From assembly GCA_916613615.1 (NCBI GenBank), contig OU744732.1, forward strand, positions 50,242,227 to 50,306,226: DNA of 64,000 nt, given 5' to 3'. Shown here piece after piece: positions 44,712-56,944 of the stretch. The notes below the pieces were generated by a model. The model was not told the DNA's origin. It made no database searches and saw only the letters and a program-made list of their open reading frames with translations. The first letter of the stretch is position 1, and the number at the start of each line of letters is the position of its first letter. This DNA is from Steromphala cineraria (lineage: Eukaryota; Mollusca; Gastropoda; Trochida; Trochidae). A program made the position numbers and the translations under genes.

Positions 44712-46480
44712 ATGGCTTAATGTCTGAAAAAAGGAGTCACAGGAAATAACTTGATATTATTTGAACAGCTTGTGGTAAACATGAACACATATCTGATTTT
44801 CAAGTAATAAATGACAATATCTACATTATAAACAAACCTCAAAGGAATGCTGTACTGAACGGAACAAGCTGCATTCATCTCATTCTTTCCCTTCTGACAT
44901 AACCTGAAATGATATGGGTTATTAGTGTAGAATATAAAAAAAAAAAAAAATTTCTTTCTGATCAAATTTTTATTTCATTCCAATCCAAAATTGAGTATAA
45001 AACTTCAATACAGCCTACAACAATTGCCATTTTTTTAAAACTCCACAACTTCTAGCATGACTCAACCCAAGGCAAAAGCTTGCTTTTGATACATTCATGT
45101 AATTCCAATACAAATACTGATTTACTTTCATGAAAATTTGAAAAAAAGAGCCTAAGATATGTAGCTCATTAGGCTTCATATATCTCCAAGTTTTTCCCTT
45201 CAGGACTGATGAGCAGAAAATGCAATTCCTCAACAGTGACCTGTTTTCATGGGTCACTTGTTTTCATGGTATTAACAAATGATGTCATCTCACTAACTGT
45301 ACTCTTGCTCCTATCAAGCAGAAAATTATCAACATTTAACTCATCTGTTCTATTCCTCACTTGAGTGATGAAACCAAACAATATTCCATGATTTTAACAA
45401 ATGCTTTTGCGCCGATTTTAAAAACAAAATTAATGAGGATTATGATTTATAGCGTCAGAATTTTTCTGGAGAAGATGAAAATATAGATTTTATACAACCA
45501 CTTTTTTACTCGGCATTATCACTTCTCTATTTTTATTCAAAGATTCTTAAACAAGATAAGAACTGGGCTTGATTTTTGTTAATTTGTCCAATAAACACCT
45601 TTAATTAGCCTTTTATTAAGACAGCGTTATTATCGACTGTGAAAACCCCACCTGGGCTATGGGCACATAAAAACCGGCGCAGTGTGATGTAATAAACAAA
45701 CTGTACTGAGTGGCGCATCATTATTTCAATTGAAATACAGCCTTACATAATTGTTAAATTACCATTGACACATGACTTCGGTAAATACTCGTTTCTGATT
45801 GGTTGATTTGAAGGATTTGCCAGTGTTAAATGGCAATGAACACCCGCAAATTGGCTGAGCCGAATCACCGCGAAAAGATACATTATTTGGTCCGCCTCAA
45901 CATTAAAATGTTCCGATTCTCCCAATATTCGTGACCGATTCACATTTTACTGTTGTTGCTGTCATTTTCTAACTTGCGCATTCCCGTAGATGCCAAAAAT
46001 CCTTTTCTATTTGCTTTAGTTTAATGTAATCAAACTTTCTTAATTGGCTAAGTTTCTCCTTATTTGCCACCTTGTGCCATGCGGCCGGTTTCTTTCGAAT
46101 GCCGTTCCCATGGCACGACGTCACAAAGACCAACGGTTATGACGTCATAATGATCGCTACACCGTCACAATGATCTGGGCGATTTTTAGATATTTGTTCA
46201 GTCGGGTTTGTTCCTGTTGGTTTATAATTATATAACTGTTTTCTCTCTCATTAATTTTCACAGTGAAAGCTATAAGATCTCATCGTTATGAGTGCAACTG
46301 GTTTGCAATATTAGAACACTATTTTAATGTCTATAACACTGGGAATTCCTTCTTCTTTATAGCTGCGAACACCTATAACAATAATGGATCAGTCGTTAGA
46401 TCCTTTCAACTCAGAGTTCCCTACGCAAAAATAGAGTTCGCTCTTAAAATGCTAATAACTAACGGTCATGTTACAATATC
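44712..46480. other. non-coding with weak minus-strand exon candidates
   Basis: Candidates on the minus strand: 44903-44838 (66 bp, flanked by TTTCAG and GTTTGT, one open phase, LCQKGKNEMNAACSVQYSIPL) and an open stretch 45393-45169 with a single TGA (GILFGFITQVRNRTDELN..., then VTVEELHFLLISPEGKN). The pieces do not join in phase and no product is recognised. A perfect CRE (TGACGTCA, 46140-46147) and two CRE-like sites nearby lie in a more GC-rich patch (46070-46190). A poly(A) run is at 44939-44950. Confidence 0.25.
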
Positions 46481-46590
46481 GATAAATAGTTGCGTTTGTA
46501 AAATTTCCGGGATTCATTGTTATTCAACACCCGCAAATTTAAGTTGAATAACAATGAATCCCGGAAATTTTACAAACGCAACTATTTATC
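46481..46590. repeat. perfect 48-bp palindrome
   Basis: 46481-46528 and 46543-46590 are exact reverse complements around a 14-bp loop. The ends read GATAAATAG/CTATTTATC, and the right side is followed by TTCTAATT. The terminus thus resembles the hairpin-ended repeats at 17316 and 41138 though the stem sequence is different. It is probably the right end of another non-autonomous element whose left end was not located. Confidence 0.88.
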
Positions 46591-46779
46591 TTCTAATTGA
46601 TGTGGATATCTTTTACACCAAACACTAATAGTGTTACGGTACATCATCAAATGATTTATCTGAGTGGAAAACCTTTTCTGAAACTTGTTTTTTTTTTTTT
46701 TCTGTCATAGATCACCATGGCAATGATTCTGTTTATGAGGTAAATAGGAAGTGTGACCAGTCATGCAGTGGTTTGTGGC

Positions 46780-47130
46780 CCGATAGATCTAAGCGGCACA
46801 TCAAAAGGGGCATTCAAAAACGGCTTTCATTGAACCATATTAGAGGCAACTGGCCACTATAAATTATAATCATCATTAGTCAAGAAGTCTGATCACGAAG
46901 TGTCAGCTTTCTAGGCCTTATGTGTCTGGAGAAGAGGATAAAATAACTTTAAAGGGCTTGGCCCCGGTGACCCTTATAAGAGGCCACAGGACCACCATGA
47001 CTAGAAATTATAATCCTCATTAGTCAAGGAGTCTTATGCTTCTGGAGAAAACGTCGAAAATGTATTAAGTTTAAGGATGATGCCATGCCTAATGTAGTAT
47101 ATGCCCATCAGGCCTTAGGTCTCATTATAC
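46780..47130 (-). repeat. AGCTCATC-type repeat, minus copy
   Basis: Two related units with AAATTATAATCATCATTAGTCAA and TTTCTAGGCCTTA motifs, the reverse complement of motifs in 54449-54830 (AAGGCCTAGAAAG...TTGACTAGTGACG). Non-coding, diverged. Confidence 0.6.
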
Positions 47131-48266
47131 AGATTTTTCATTGTGAACGGGGGCAAAAGAGTTCCCACTTTAGATAGCAAATAGAGGTCTGACAGTGTTT
47201 TACCCCTAAAAGAAAAGTTATTTGAGGTATTAAAATAAGTCTTTCTTTCAGAATTAGCTAATATACTTGGCTGTCAGCATGCAACAGTCATGTATTGCTA
47301 TGCCAATTGCGGAAGGTCAAGCGACCCACTCAATGGTCGCTTCCGGTTCCAAAATCCCAAGAATTTCAATGTGTGAATTTCATATGGTCAATTTTCAAAT
47401 AGCTGTAGCAAAAAAATAGCAAGGACAACTATAGTATTTCATTGATTTTTCAATCAGAAGTATGCATATCTTACTGCTGCTAGTGATCTATTTCAGTCGT
47501 ATGGGACCGACATGCCAATGATCGGTGGCAATTTAACATTGGGAAAAAAAACTGTATAACGAGAGCTTACAGGTCAGAGAAGCTAAAAACTATAAAATAA
47601 TTGTCAGAATATCATCAAATTTTGGGAAAAAATGTCTCCTATTGATTTATGATGTTCATATTTGTTATTAATGTCAGTGCACAAGTTATTTGAGATATTG
47701 GAAAAGATATCTTTGACATTGGGCCATTTACAGGCTTCTCAGTCAATTTCATAATATTTTATGGGCCATTGCCCTCATATCAATGGTAAAATCAAAAATT
47801 TCAGTTGGCCATTTTTTCATTCAATGTGCAAAATGGCCCATGACCCCTGCCTTTTCCGATCCCTTAAGATTACAGTTTCACATAATAGGAGCACTGTATT
47901 CTGAAACTAAATTTTAATTTAATTGTTTTATACAAACACAATTAATTATCTTCATTTTTATGATAACAGAAGCTTTTAATAGCATTTTCAACAGTATGTG
48001 TATACTACGCAGTCACTAACACTTACCCAATATATATATACAAACCATCCAAGTAATCTGGTGAAGACCTGTTTTTCCTCTTTCTCTTAGCTCCTGAAAA
48101 TGGAGGATACAAAAATAAAGTTATATTTTATATTTAAAATGTATTTTGACATGTTTAAAGAAGTTGCAGTGTTTGCCTCGATTTTATTCACCTTTCTATT
48201 TGTTTATGTCTTAAGGGTCTATAAATAGCTCCCTTGGACGATTTAGAGTTACTTCCCCTTACACAT
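47131..48266. other. no gene seen; one possible exon and a TATA box
   Basis: AT-rich. A possible 48-bp minus exon (48093-48046) is flanked by TTTTCAG and GTTTGT and is open in two phases (for example AKRKRKNRSSPDYLD). TATAAATAG at 48220-48228 lies just before the Ngaro left repeat and could be its promoter. Just after it, a GAGTTACTTCCCCTTA motif (48246) imperfectly repeats part of the Ngaro terminal repeat. Confidence 0.25.
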
Positions 48267-48323
48267 CTTAAGTAAATTAGAGTTACTTGCCCTTTATCAC
48301 GCCCGCATGGCGGTAAGCAAAAT
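48267..48323 (+). repeat. Ngaro 57-bp repeat, left
   Basis: Identical to 63167-63223 (CTTAAGTAAATTAGAG ... GGCGGTAAGCAAAAT). Sequences diverge on both sides of both copies. Confidence 0.88.
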
Positions 48324-48360
48324 TTCACTCACGAAGATTATATTGAAATAAGGTCCAAAA

Positions 48361-48482
48361 ATGGCAGATGCGGCAGACGTTCGACCAAAAAGAAAATCCG
48401 CTGGGTCAAGGATGCCAGAGATAATGGAGGCGCTCGGTAAAGCATCCCCAAAATTGCAGAAGGAGCATGATAAGGTGGGAAC
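48361..48482 (+). pseudogene. Ngaro Gag, N-terminal fragment
   Basis: ATG 48361 opens a frame (MADAADVRPKRKSAGSRMPE ...) interrupted after 40 codons by the gypsy LTR. The frame continues at 60440 in register when one copy of the 5-bp target duplication is discounted. Confidence 0.7.
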
Positions 48483-48602
48483 TAGAGGATTTTATTGTTT
48501 AGTTGTACATGTTTAATGATTGCATCTGTATTTCCATTGCAGATCTCCATCATTTGTGATGTCTGAATAAAGCATCTGTAAAAAGTGTTGCCTACTTATT
48601 TA
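48483..48602 (+). repeat. gypsy 5' LTR
   Basis: 120 bp, starting TAGAGGATTTTATTG and ending CTACTTATTTA. An AATAAA lies at 48566. It is followed by TGATGGAGATTGG; a TGG two bases after the LTR could start the tRNA primer site. Confidence 0.85.
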
Positions 48603-48645
48603 TGATGGAGATTGGACACAGAACCTAACACATCATTAATCAAGA

Positions 48646-50169
48646 ATGCCGATTGTAGGATGCCCTGTTCCTTCCTGTGACTTTGAAACTGACGACCTCG
48701 ACTCTGTGGTGGTAGCGGCACTGTTGACAGCTCATGCAACAGTCCACTCCGCATGACATGTCATCTCAGCCAAGGTGGAAAAAGTGAAACGACCAAGCAT
48801 ATCATCTGCTGGAACAAGCGAGGATTGGTCATACTTCACATCCAGGTGGACAGACTATGTAGAGGCGACAAAAGTAACAGGAAAAGACAGAGTAGTGCAG
48901 CTCCTTGAATGCTGTGATGAAACGCTGCGCAGACAAATCTGAGGAAGATGTCCTGAAGGCTATTAGAGTTTTCGCTGTCAGAGAGGAAAATACCATGGTA
49001 GCCCGTGTTACCTTACACAGCATGACTCAGGATCCAGATGAAACGGTTCGCTCCTTCGGTGCAAGACTGAGAGGCCAGGCAGGGGTATGTAAATTTCTCG
49101 CTGCTTGTCCTTTGTGCACTCAGGAGGTGAATTACACAGAGACAATCCTACGTGATGTGTTATTCCGTGGGCTTAATGACCCTGAAATCCAGTTGGACCT
49201 CCTCGGAGACAAGAACCAGGACGTGACTCTAGAACAGGTGTTCCAGTTTGTCGAAGCAAAGGAATCTGGCAAACGCTCGGCGTCTCGTCTCCTGGACTCC
49301 CAATCAGCTGAAGCTGTTAGCAGCAGCTACAGGAGAAGCAGGAATGCGGCCAACAATGCACCTAAGAAACCGGATCTATCTGAGACATGCTCCTACTGTG
49401 GAAAGAAGGGACATGGAAAAGGCACATCCCACAGAACCAGGAAAAAGCACTGCCCTGCCTTCGGTCGAGTATGTTCCTCCTGCAACCGTTATTATCACTT
49501 CGAAACAGTGTGCCAGAACAAAGGGAAACCTAGATCAGAGAAATCCTCAAAACCTGATGAAGAAGATGAAGGCGCAGTCTTTGACATGCTCTGCTCTGTC
49601 ACCAACATCGGCTGGCATGATGGTAGGAAGTCACTCAACCTCGATCACCACTTATACGATCAGATGGCAGACACCTGGACCAAGCAAGTCTCCAAGCCCC
49701 AGCCCTTCCTCAACCTAACAATGTCTGTTCATTCGGACGATAACAGCAGACTAGGCTTTGGCAAAATGATCTCCTCAATCCCCAAGAGCACCTCTGTTGC
49801 CGTCATGGCTGACACTGGCTGCCAAAGCTGCCTCGCTGGCATAAAGGTTGCTCATAAACTTGGACTTAAAACCAACAACCTTATTCCTGTAAGTCTGAAA
49901 ATGCATGCTGCTAACAACAGAGGCACCAACATCCTTGGTGCCCTCATTGCAAGGTTGTCCTGCAGGAGTCCAACAGGAAAAACAATTGAGACCAGGCAGG
50001 TTGTATATATCACAGACAACTCTGACAAGTTCTTTCTGAGTCGTGAGGCATGTATCTCACTAGGGATGATCACAGAGCAATTCCCTACCATCGGAGAAGT
50101 CGTGCATGAGAGCGCCATCAACGATAATCCCACGACCACTAACACCTCAGCAGTAAATTATGTCAAATG
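48646..50169 (+). pseudogene. gypsy Gag and protease
   Basis: ATG 48646 begins with a C..P.C....H...H zinc-finger-like N-terminus, then a TGA at 48754. The frame resumes with KRPSIS..GTSEDWSYF, shifts by one base near 48935, and continues open from 48905-frame to the hAT insertion. Included are capsid sequence, two zinc knuckles (CSYCGKKGHGKG...HC, CSSCNRYYHFETVC) and a retropepsin with active site VMADTGCQSCL (about 49800-49835). The last codons before 50170 run into hAT sequence. Confidence 0.83.
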
Positions 50170-50187
50170 CAGGGGTTCCTTTACACC

Positions 50188-50280
50188 GCGCCATTGCGCC
50201 ATTTGCGCATCAAAATCTTAATTGGCGCAACTTAAAAAAATAACTGCGCCATCAGGGCCCATGACGATGATAAATGGCGC
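50188..50280. promoter_or_regulatory. hAT subterminal GCGCCA motifs
   Basis: GCGCCA at 50188, 50196 and 50246, and its complement TGGCGC at 50223 and 50275. Short repeated subterminal motifs are where hAT transposases bind. A TATA-like CATATAAATGG at 50482-50492, 26 bp before the start codon, could be the core promoter. Confidence 0.55.
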
Positions 50281-50517
50281 ACATAAATAAAAAACTGTGC
50301 GCCTTACCCACCTGAGTATTCGTTTAATAATTGTTTTTATGCGAAGCTTCGATCGTGACTGTCGCATAAAAACGGAAAACGTGGTAGTTTCATTTAACCA
50401 TTTTAAACGTCTACGTAATCGAAGCTATGCATTCGGATACAAATCGTTTATCAATTAGCGATACGTGAAATCATCAAAGCGCATATAAATGGAAGTTTGT
50501 TGAGGCTTCCGGTAGCC

Positions 50518-53500
50518 ATGCCGCCTAAAAAGCAGGCTAAACTGTCGTTCCAAAATAACAGTACTAGTTTGGTAGTAAATTCCGGGAGTGTTGAAGATGA
50601 AAGCCAAAAGGAGGAGTCGAAAAGAAAATTCCAAAGGAATTGGCTCTCGTTGTATCACTGGCTTGCTTACGACGAGAAACCAAATAAAATGTATTGCCGT
50701 GTATGCCGGTCGATCGGGGGGAAGAACACCCTTGCCGTAGGTACTGATAACTTTAAAACCAGTACGCTCAAGCGGCATGTATCGCACACAGAACACGTCA
50801 AAGCAATTCAATCGTCAGAAGAGAGACAAAATTTAGAAAGGGCAGTTACAAAAGTAATGAACGATGAAGAAAATGCAATTCTTGTTGCAATGAAAAGTGT
50901 TTATTGGCTGACTAAAGAGGGCCTCCCTTTGTCAAAATATGGTAGCCTAATAAACCTTTTGAAGGAGTTAGACACACCAAATGTGAAGACATTGAATGTC
51001 AATAAACATGTTGACTATTCATCCTACAATACTGCAACTGATTTAGTCAAAGCAATGAGTGCGGTGGTTGACAAAGAGGTCACAGTCAAGCTGCAAAACA
51101 GTCCTGTAGTGACAATATTAACTGACGAGAGCACTGACTTGGCCGTTCATCATAAGCTCTCTATAAATGCAAGAATTCTTGACCTTTTCACACTCCAACC
51201 TTCTACCCTGTTCCTGACAGATCTAAGATTGGAAAAAGGGACTGGAGAACAAATATTTAAAGTCATAAAACAGCACTTGAAAAACAGAGACATACCCATC
51301 ACCAAAGTAATGGGCTTAGGAACTGACGGGGCAAGCACTATGACCGGGACAGGGAAGGGGTTGACTGGCCATTTTTTGAGGGAGAACCCTCATATCACAA
51401 ACACACATTGTGTTGCCCATAGGCTTGCCCTATGTACGGAACAGGCGGCCAAACAAGTTGCCCCTATGACAGAGTACCAAAGGAGTTTGGAAATGATCTA
51501 CTACCATTTCAGAAAATCGCCAAATAAAGTTGATGCTATGGAAGCAATTCAGAAGGTTTTGGGTCTGCCTATTCTGAAATACAGAGAAGTTCACCAAATC
51601 CGCTGGTTGAGTTTTTACGAGGCCTTAGATGCAGTACACAGAACCATGGAAGGATTGCTGACATATTTCAGTTCCTCGTCAGATGCATCAGCAGCAGGTA
51701 TAAAGAAAAGAGTTGGACATGTTCTTTTCATCTCTTTAACATATGCCATGATGGATATACTCCAACCCATAATGCGTCTCTGCCTCATCTTCCAAAAGAA
51801 GGATTTGGATCTAGGAATTGTGCAGGTAATGATTAACATTAATTCTGGAAATTCAAACCAAAAGTATTTAAATGTCTGATTTTATATACTCATATTACAG
51901 TATTTGATAAAAATGTGTTTTTTTTAAAAATAAGATTTATGGATAAGATATGTTTAAATTGTTATCATTTTAATGATAAAAATTTCATTAATCTCTATTT
52001 TATATTTTATACATTTTCTTCCACAGAAAGCATAATTCAGGTAATGCTTTTGAAAGTGTTATGTAGTGTAGTGACCTCAGCACGTGACCTAGAATGTTTA
52101 GCATATCCTAAATATCCTAATTGTCATTTCTCTAGTATTCACTATTCAGAAGTTAATGGATGCATAAAAAAAGCATTTTATGCAAAGAACTTTAGAAGGG
52201 TCATGCAATGACCAAACATGGTAATAACATGCTGAGAGAATATTTTGAAGCACTCTACATCCATTGACTTCTGTAATGTATGCATTTTAACCCTTTTTGC
52301 TTGTCTGTAAACATACTTTGTCAATAATAACCCACTACCTCCAATAATTAGCCTACTAATTAATATCACTTTTCAATCCCGCTTTGGTTGCACAATATCT
52401 GTGTTAAAGAACAATTACTTGCAATAAGGCTTGAGCACAATGCTAGTTACATTGCACTTCAGTGTATAATACCATCAATGGTTCACAATTGAATTCCAGT
52501 TGCAACTCAATAGTTTCACAGCAATGCACAATATTGTATAGTTGCTTGCAGTAATCCTTTCTCTCCTTTCCCAAAATGAAATAATGAATAAAACTAAACT
52601 TTTGTGTTATTTTTGTGATTTTGTTTGTTGACTAGTATAAGACATAAATTCAATAATTTTGAAAGTTTATTTTAAGATAATTAACATTTGTAAGGTCAGC
52701 TTAATCATAATTAAAATTCCATTTAACAAAAAACTTTGTTTTGCTTAATATAATAATTATGTAAAGAGAGACTTTATATGACAATTTTTATGCAGATTTT
52801 AACAACTTTGAATTAATTCAACAGGTCTCTGTTGAGGAGTGCGTCAAGACCCTGACAGATTTGAGGGATGACAGATATCCCCTTGACAGGCCTACCTTTC
52901 TTCAACAACTCCAGGTCGACCTACAGGGGAATGTGTTCAAGGGCCATACCGTCTTAAAGCCAACAAGTTCCACTCAATTCACCAAAGTCAAAACAGACTT
53001 CATTGACGCTGTGGTCCAGAATATCAAAAAGAGGTAAAAAAATTAAGGTGTAATTGTTGACGTTACTAACGGTTAGAATAATTATAATATGAATCATGAT
53101 CGGAATGTCAATTCATTACCAGATTAGCAGAATCAGCTATTGGATGTGTATATTGTTAAAATGATCAATTTAATTTAATATTGATATATTAATATTTGAA
53201 AAGCATGAAAAGAATTCATATTTCATTATATAATTTGTGTGTTCTTTATTTACAGATTTCCAGACACTGAGAAAATGACGGCTTTATCTGTGATGTCGCT
53301 TCGTCCGATCTCTTTCTTGAGTGAGACCGAATTGCAGGAATGGGGAAACCAGGCTATTGAGGTCCTAGTAGCGTTCTATGGACAGGAGCAATCACATAAA
53401 TACAAGGATCCTGCAAGTGGGCTCGAGCAAGTGTCAAAGTCACCTCCGATTATCAACTCTGAGGAAACCAAGGTTTGAAATGACAAGTTTTCTTTACCCT

Positions 53501-54058
53501 TATAACCTTTATCACATATCTTCCATCTAAAAATTGCAGAAAATGCTACATATACAAATGCTACATATTCTATGGAATAGATGTATTGTTGTATACATCA
53601 TTATAGCAAACAAATTGTATCAAATAATGAAACAAAGAAATTATATCCTGCTTCTCTTCCTTTTTGAATCTTTATTTAAGACTGATATTCTATTTGCTTT
53701 TGTTTTCCAGATGGAGTGGCAGACACTGAAGGCAGTTGTCAAGGCGCAGATGTATCCTAGAGACAGTATGGCCATCCTATGGCAATTGATTGCAAAATAT
53801 CATGCAGAAGAATTTCCTAATTTGTTGAAACTTGCTTCACTGGCACTCACTCATCCCATTCACACTGCTGATTGTGAGCGAACATTCAGCACCCAGAATC
53901 AGATTACTACATCTCTCCGCTCCAGGTTATCCGCAGAACACTGTGATCAGTTGATGAGGCTAATAATCGAAGGTCCCTCTCTTGAAAAATTCAACTTTCT
54001 TCAAGCTCTAACTGAGTGGCGCAATGAGAAAAGCAGAGTAATTTTTCAGAAGTGTTAA
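50518..54058 (+). CDS. hAT transposase, four exons
   Basis: RNase H-like cut-and-paste transposase. Exons 50518-51825, 52825-53033, 53256-53472 and 53711-54058 all have GT/AG borders and matching phases (0, 2, 0), giving about 693 codons with no stop. ATG 50518 was chosen over a TTG upstream. Domains: BED/TTF-like zinc finger (CRVC...H....H, residues about 60-95), DUF4371-like catalytic core with ILTDESTD (D1) and GTDGASTMTG (D2), an HCVAHRLAL motif, and a C-terminal hAT dimerisation region with DCERTFST (E). It resembles ZNF862-like hAT proteins. It could be active; domestication is less likely because the element still has both ends. Confidence 0.88.
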
Positions 54059-54448
54059 GTGTATTCCATTTCCAGATTAACATTATCAAACATACTGTTA
54101 CAGGACTTTGTGACATTATGATGTCTTCAGTGTTGGAAGAGTTGCTTGGATGATATTATTTGTTCAAATGTCATGAAATTTCATATAGATAATTGATTAC
54201 AGTTTTCACTTTGCTCAATAATTATGCCCTTGTGCCCCTCACACAATTGGTTTTCAAAATTGTCTGCTTGACATATTTATCATTTTACGCCAATTTTAAA
54301 TCTTTGTTAAGTATTGAAAATATTGTTTCTTTTCGGAATAGATCTGTCAGAAGAGCTGTTTGTAAATTTATTATTTATTTATTAATATTTGTACGTAAAA
54401 TCAATAAGATGTGTATGCAGGTTGTCTTATTCTAACAAGTATTTTTAG

Positions 54449-54830
54449 CTCATCTAGCCTGTAAGGCCTGACATCCGTCCATCCATCCGTCCGTAAACTT
54501 TCTGGAATTTCAACTACTTCTCAAGAACCATAAGGCCTAGAAAGCTGAAACTTCGTGTACAGACTCCTTGACTAGTGACGATTAGAAATTGTAGCTCTGG
54601 TGGCCCTGTGGCCCCTAATAAGGGCCACGGGTTCACGCCCTAAAAACCTATTTTCATCTTCTTCTCCAAAGCATACGGCCTAGAAAGTTGAAACTTGGTG
54701 TACAGACTCCTTTAACAGTGGGGATTATAAATTATAGCTTTGGTGGTCCTGTGAACCCCTAATAAGGGCCAGAGGGGCCACATTTGCCACACCCTAAAGC
54801 AAAATTGATATGCTGAAGATGAGCTCCAGA
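54449..54830 (+). repeat. AGCTCATC-type repeat, plus copy
   Basis: Begins TTTTAGCTCATCTAGCCTG and CCATCCATCCGTCCGTAAAC, then two ~165-bp units sharing GGCCTAGAAAG and GTGTACAGACTCCTT. It lies within the 3' non-coding part of the hAT element; a related minus copy is at 46780-47130. Confidence 0.65.
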
Positions 54831-55369
54831 ACCACTGGCTCTATTTTTTAACTGTCAAAATGAAAATGTTATAAAATTAACAATTCAAATCAATTCTTTA
54901 TTCTCAAAAAAGCACTTTGGTGGTACAAGATCATATTCCACAAAAAGCAATACATAAAATTAATATATATATAATTCAAGATAGAAGATAGACTCATATT
55001 TAAAATGCACTTATTTCTTTCTCACAAGAAATGAAAGATGTTTGATCAATTTTGATAAAATGTCTTGAGATAGTTTGATATATTTGAAAATTTCATAAGA
55101 GCTAGGGCTAAGCTTAGCGCTTTACAATGAAATATTTAATGATAACCTTTGGCTCTGTATACCTTTGTAAATTATTTGATGTTATTTGGTATTATATTTT
55201 ATTAAATCATTTTACAGCCATGTTTGATTTCTTTGTCATTGCTTTGATTTGATCAATAGTGAACTTTGCAAACTTGCAAATTCAGATACTTCATACTAAA
55301 AAAACATTGACTTTTCTGATGAAATTTATCAGAATATTTGGGTTTTAGAAGCAGTTAAATGCCACCATT

Positions 55370-55540
55370 TCACTTCAATAATTCAAAAATTTCTTGGGGG
55401 AGGCCCCCCAAACACCCACCAATGGGAGGGCGCACCCTCCCATGCCCTCCCCCCAACAACTGTTCGTTGTTGGGCGGGTCCGCGCTGCGCGCGAACCCGG
55501 CAGTGAGACTTAGGGCCCACTATGTTAATGATTCATGGGC
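55370..55540. other. GC-rich hAT 3' subterminal region
   Basis: Strikingly GC-rich patch near the right end of the hAT, with CCCTCCC runs and a GGTCCGCGCTGCGCGCGAACC block, containing GCGC motifs comparable to the left end. Non-coding. Confidence 0.4.
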
Positions 55541-55583
55541 CTTTGGCCCAATGACATTAATTTCCAGAGGAACCCCTGAAATG

Positions 55584-56942
55584 TGATTGCCCAAAACGAG
55601 AACTTCCTCCCCCGACACCAAACAACTTACCATTCCCAGCGACGGAAGAGAACCGTGGTAGACTCGAACAATACCTCCTCGACCTGTACAAGTCTAGCAC
55701 CTTCAACACCTGTGAGCATCAAACCCTCCCCCTTATGGATGGAACCCCCATGAAACTGATGGTTGACCCAGATGCCCAACCCGCCGCTCACCACACCCCA
55801 GTTCCTGTGCCGCTTCACTGGCAAGAAGATGTCAAAGCTGGACTAGACCAGGATGTCAGGCTTGGTGTGTTGGAACCAGTGCCCATTGGAGTAACATGGT
55901 GTCACAGGATGGTGTCTGCCCAAAGAAGAACGACAAGCCACGATACACTGTTGACTTTCAAGCTCTCAATGCCCATGCCCTCCGAGAGACTCACACCCAA
56001 TCTCCCTTCCATCAAGCCAGATCAATGTCACAGAACAAAAAAAAAACTGTCTTTGACGCATGGAATGGTTACCACAGTGTCCCCATTCGTGAGGAGGACA
56101 AACACTTGACCACATTCATCACGCCTTGGGGTCGTTACCGATACTGCAACGCTCCACAAGGATATATCGCATCTGGAGATGGATACACAAGGCGTTTCGA
56201 TGAGATTGTATCTGATGTGCCAAACAAAACAAAATGTGTTGATGACACACTCTTATGGGCTGACAACATTGAGCAAGCCTTCTTTCAAGCCTGCAACTGG
56301 CTTGAGATCTGTGGAAGAAATGGTATCACTTTAAATCCTGACAAGTTCAGATTTGCACAAGACACGGTCGAGTTTGCAGGCTTCGAAATTACACAAAACT
56401 GTGTTCGACCTTGCTCGAAGTTCTTACAAGCAATAATGAACTTTCCTACACCAAAGAACATCACAGATATGCGTTCTTGGTTCGGACTCGTTAATCAAGT
56501 CACATATGCATTCAGCATGGCTGAAAGGATGCAACTCCTTAAGCCAGGTACACCATTTCATTGGGACAACAATCTGGACTGTTTGTTTCAAGAATCCAAA
56601 ACCATCATCGTTAATGAAATTGAAGACGGTGTGCGTATCTTCGATGCAAATAAACCTACTTGCCTTGCTACAGATTGGTCAAAGAATGGAATTGGATTTT
56701 GGCTATTTCAAAAACACTGCCAATGTCCCAAGACAAAGCCCTTTTGCTGTAGTGAAGGATGGAAGGTTACCCTGGTAGGCAGTCGATTCACCCATGCTGC
56801 GGAATCCCGCTATGCACCAGTGGAAGGGGAAGCACTAGCAGTAGTTGACGCCCTGGATAAACCAAATGGTCCATATCCCAGGCGCCAAACAGAGCTGCTG
56901 ACGCAATTTCTCGCCATCCAATTGGTACCCCTGATAGGGTAG
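55584..56942 (+). pseudogene. gypsy reverse transcriptase and RNase H
   Basis: Continues the gypsy polyprotein beyond the hAT. The frame passes QYLLDLYKSS and WCHRMV, shifts near 55905, and goes on through PRYTVDFQALN, FDAWNGYHSVPI, FITPWGRYRY and the catalytic CVDDTLLW box (about 56238). RNase H follows with LATDWSKNGIGFWL and YAPVEGEALAVVDAL, after which an internal deletion and shift near 56860-56900 remove its central part; ADAISRHP survives in another frame. Confidence 0.83.
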
Positions 56943-56944
56943 TA

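Larger units (their letters stand above)
50170..55578 (+). mobile_element. hAT DNA transposon (5-bp TSD)
   Basis: 5409-bp element with CAGGGGTTCCT terminal inverted repeats (50170-50180 and 55568-55578) and a 5-bp duplication AAATG (50165-50169, 55579-55583). A 5-bp target site fits the hAT5 group rather than 8-bp hATs. Five GCGCCA/TGGCGC motifs lie in the left subterminal region (50188-50280). It holds one intact, spliced transposase gene. Discounting one AAATG restores the gypsy reading frame across the site, confirming the boundaries. Confidence 0.93.
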
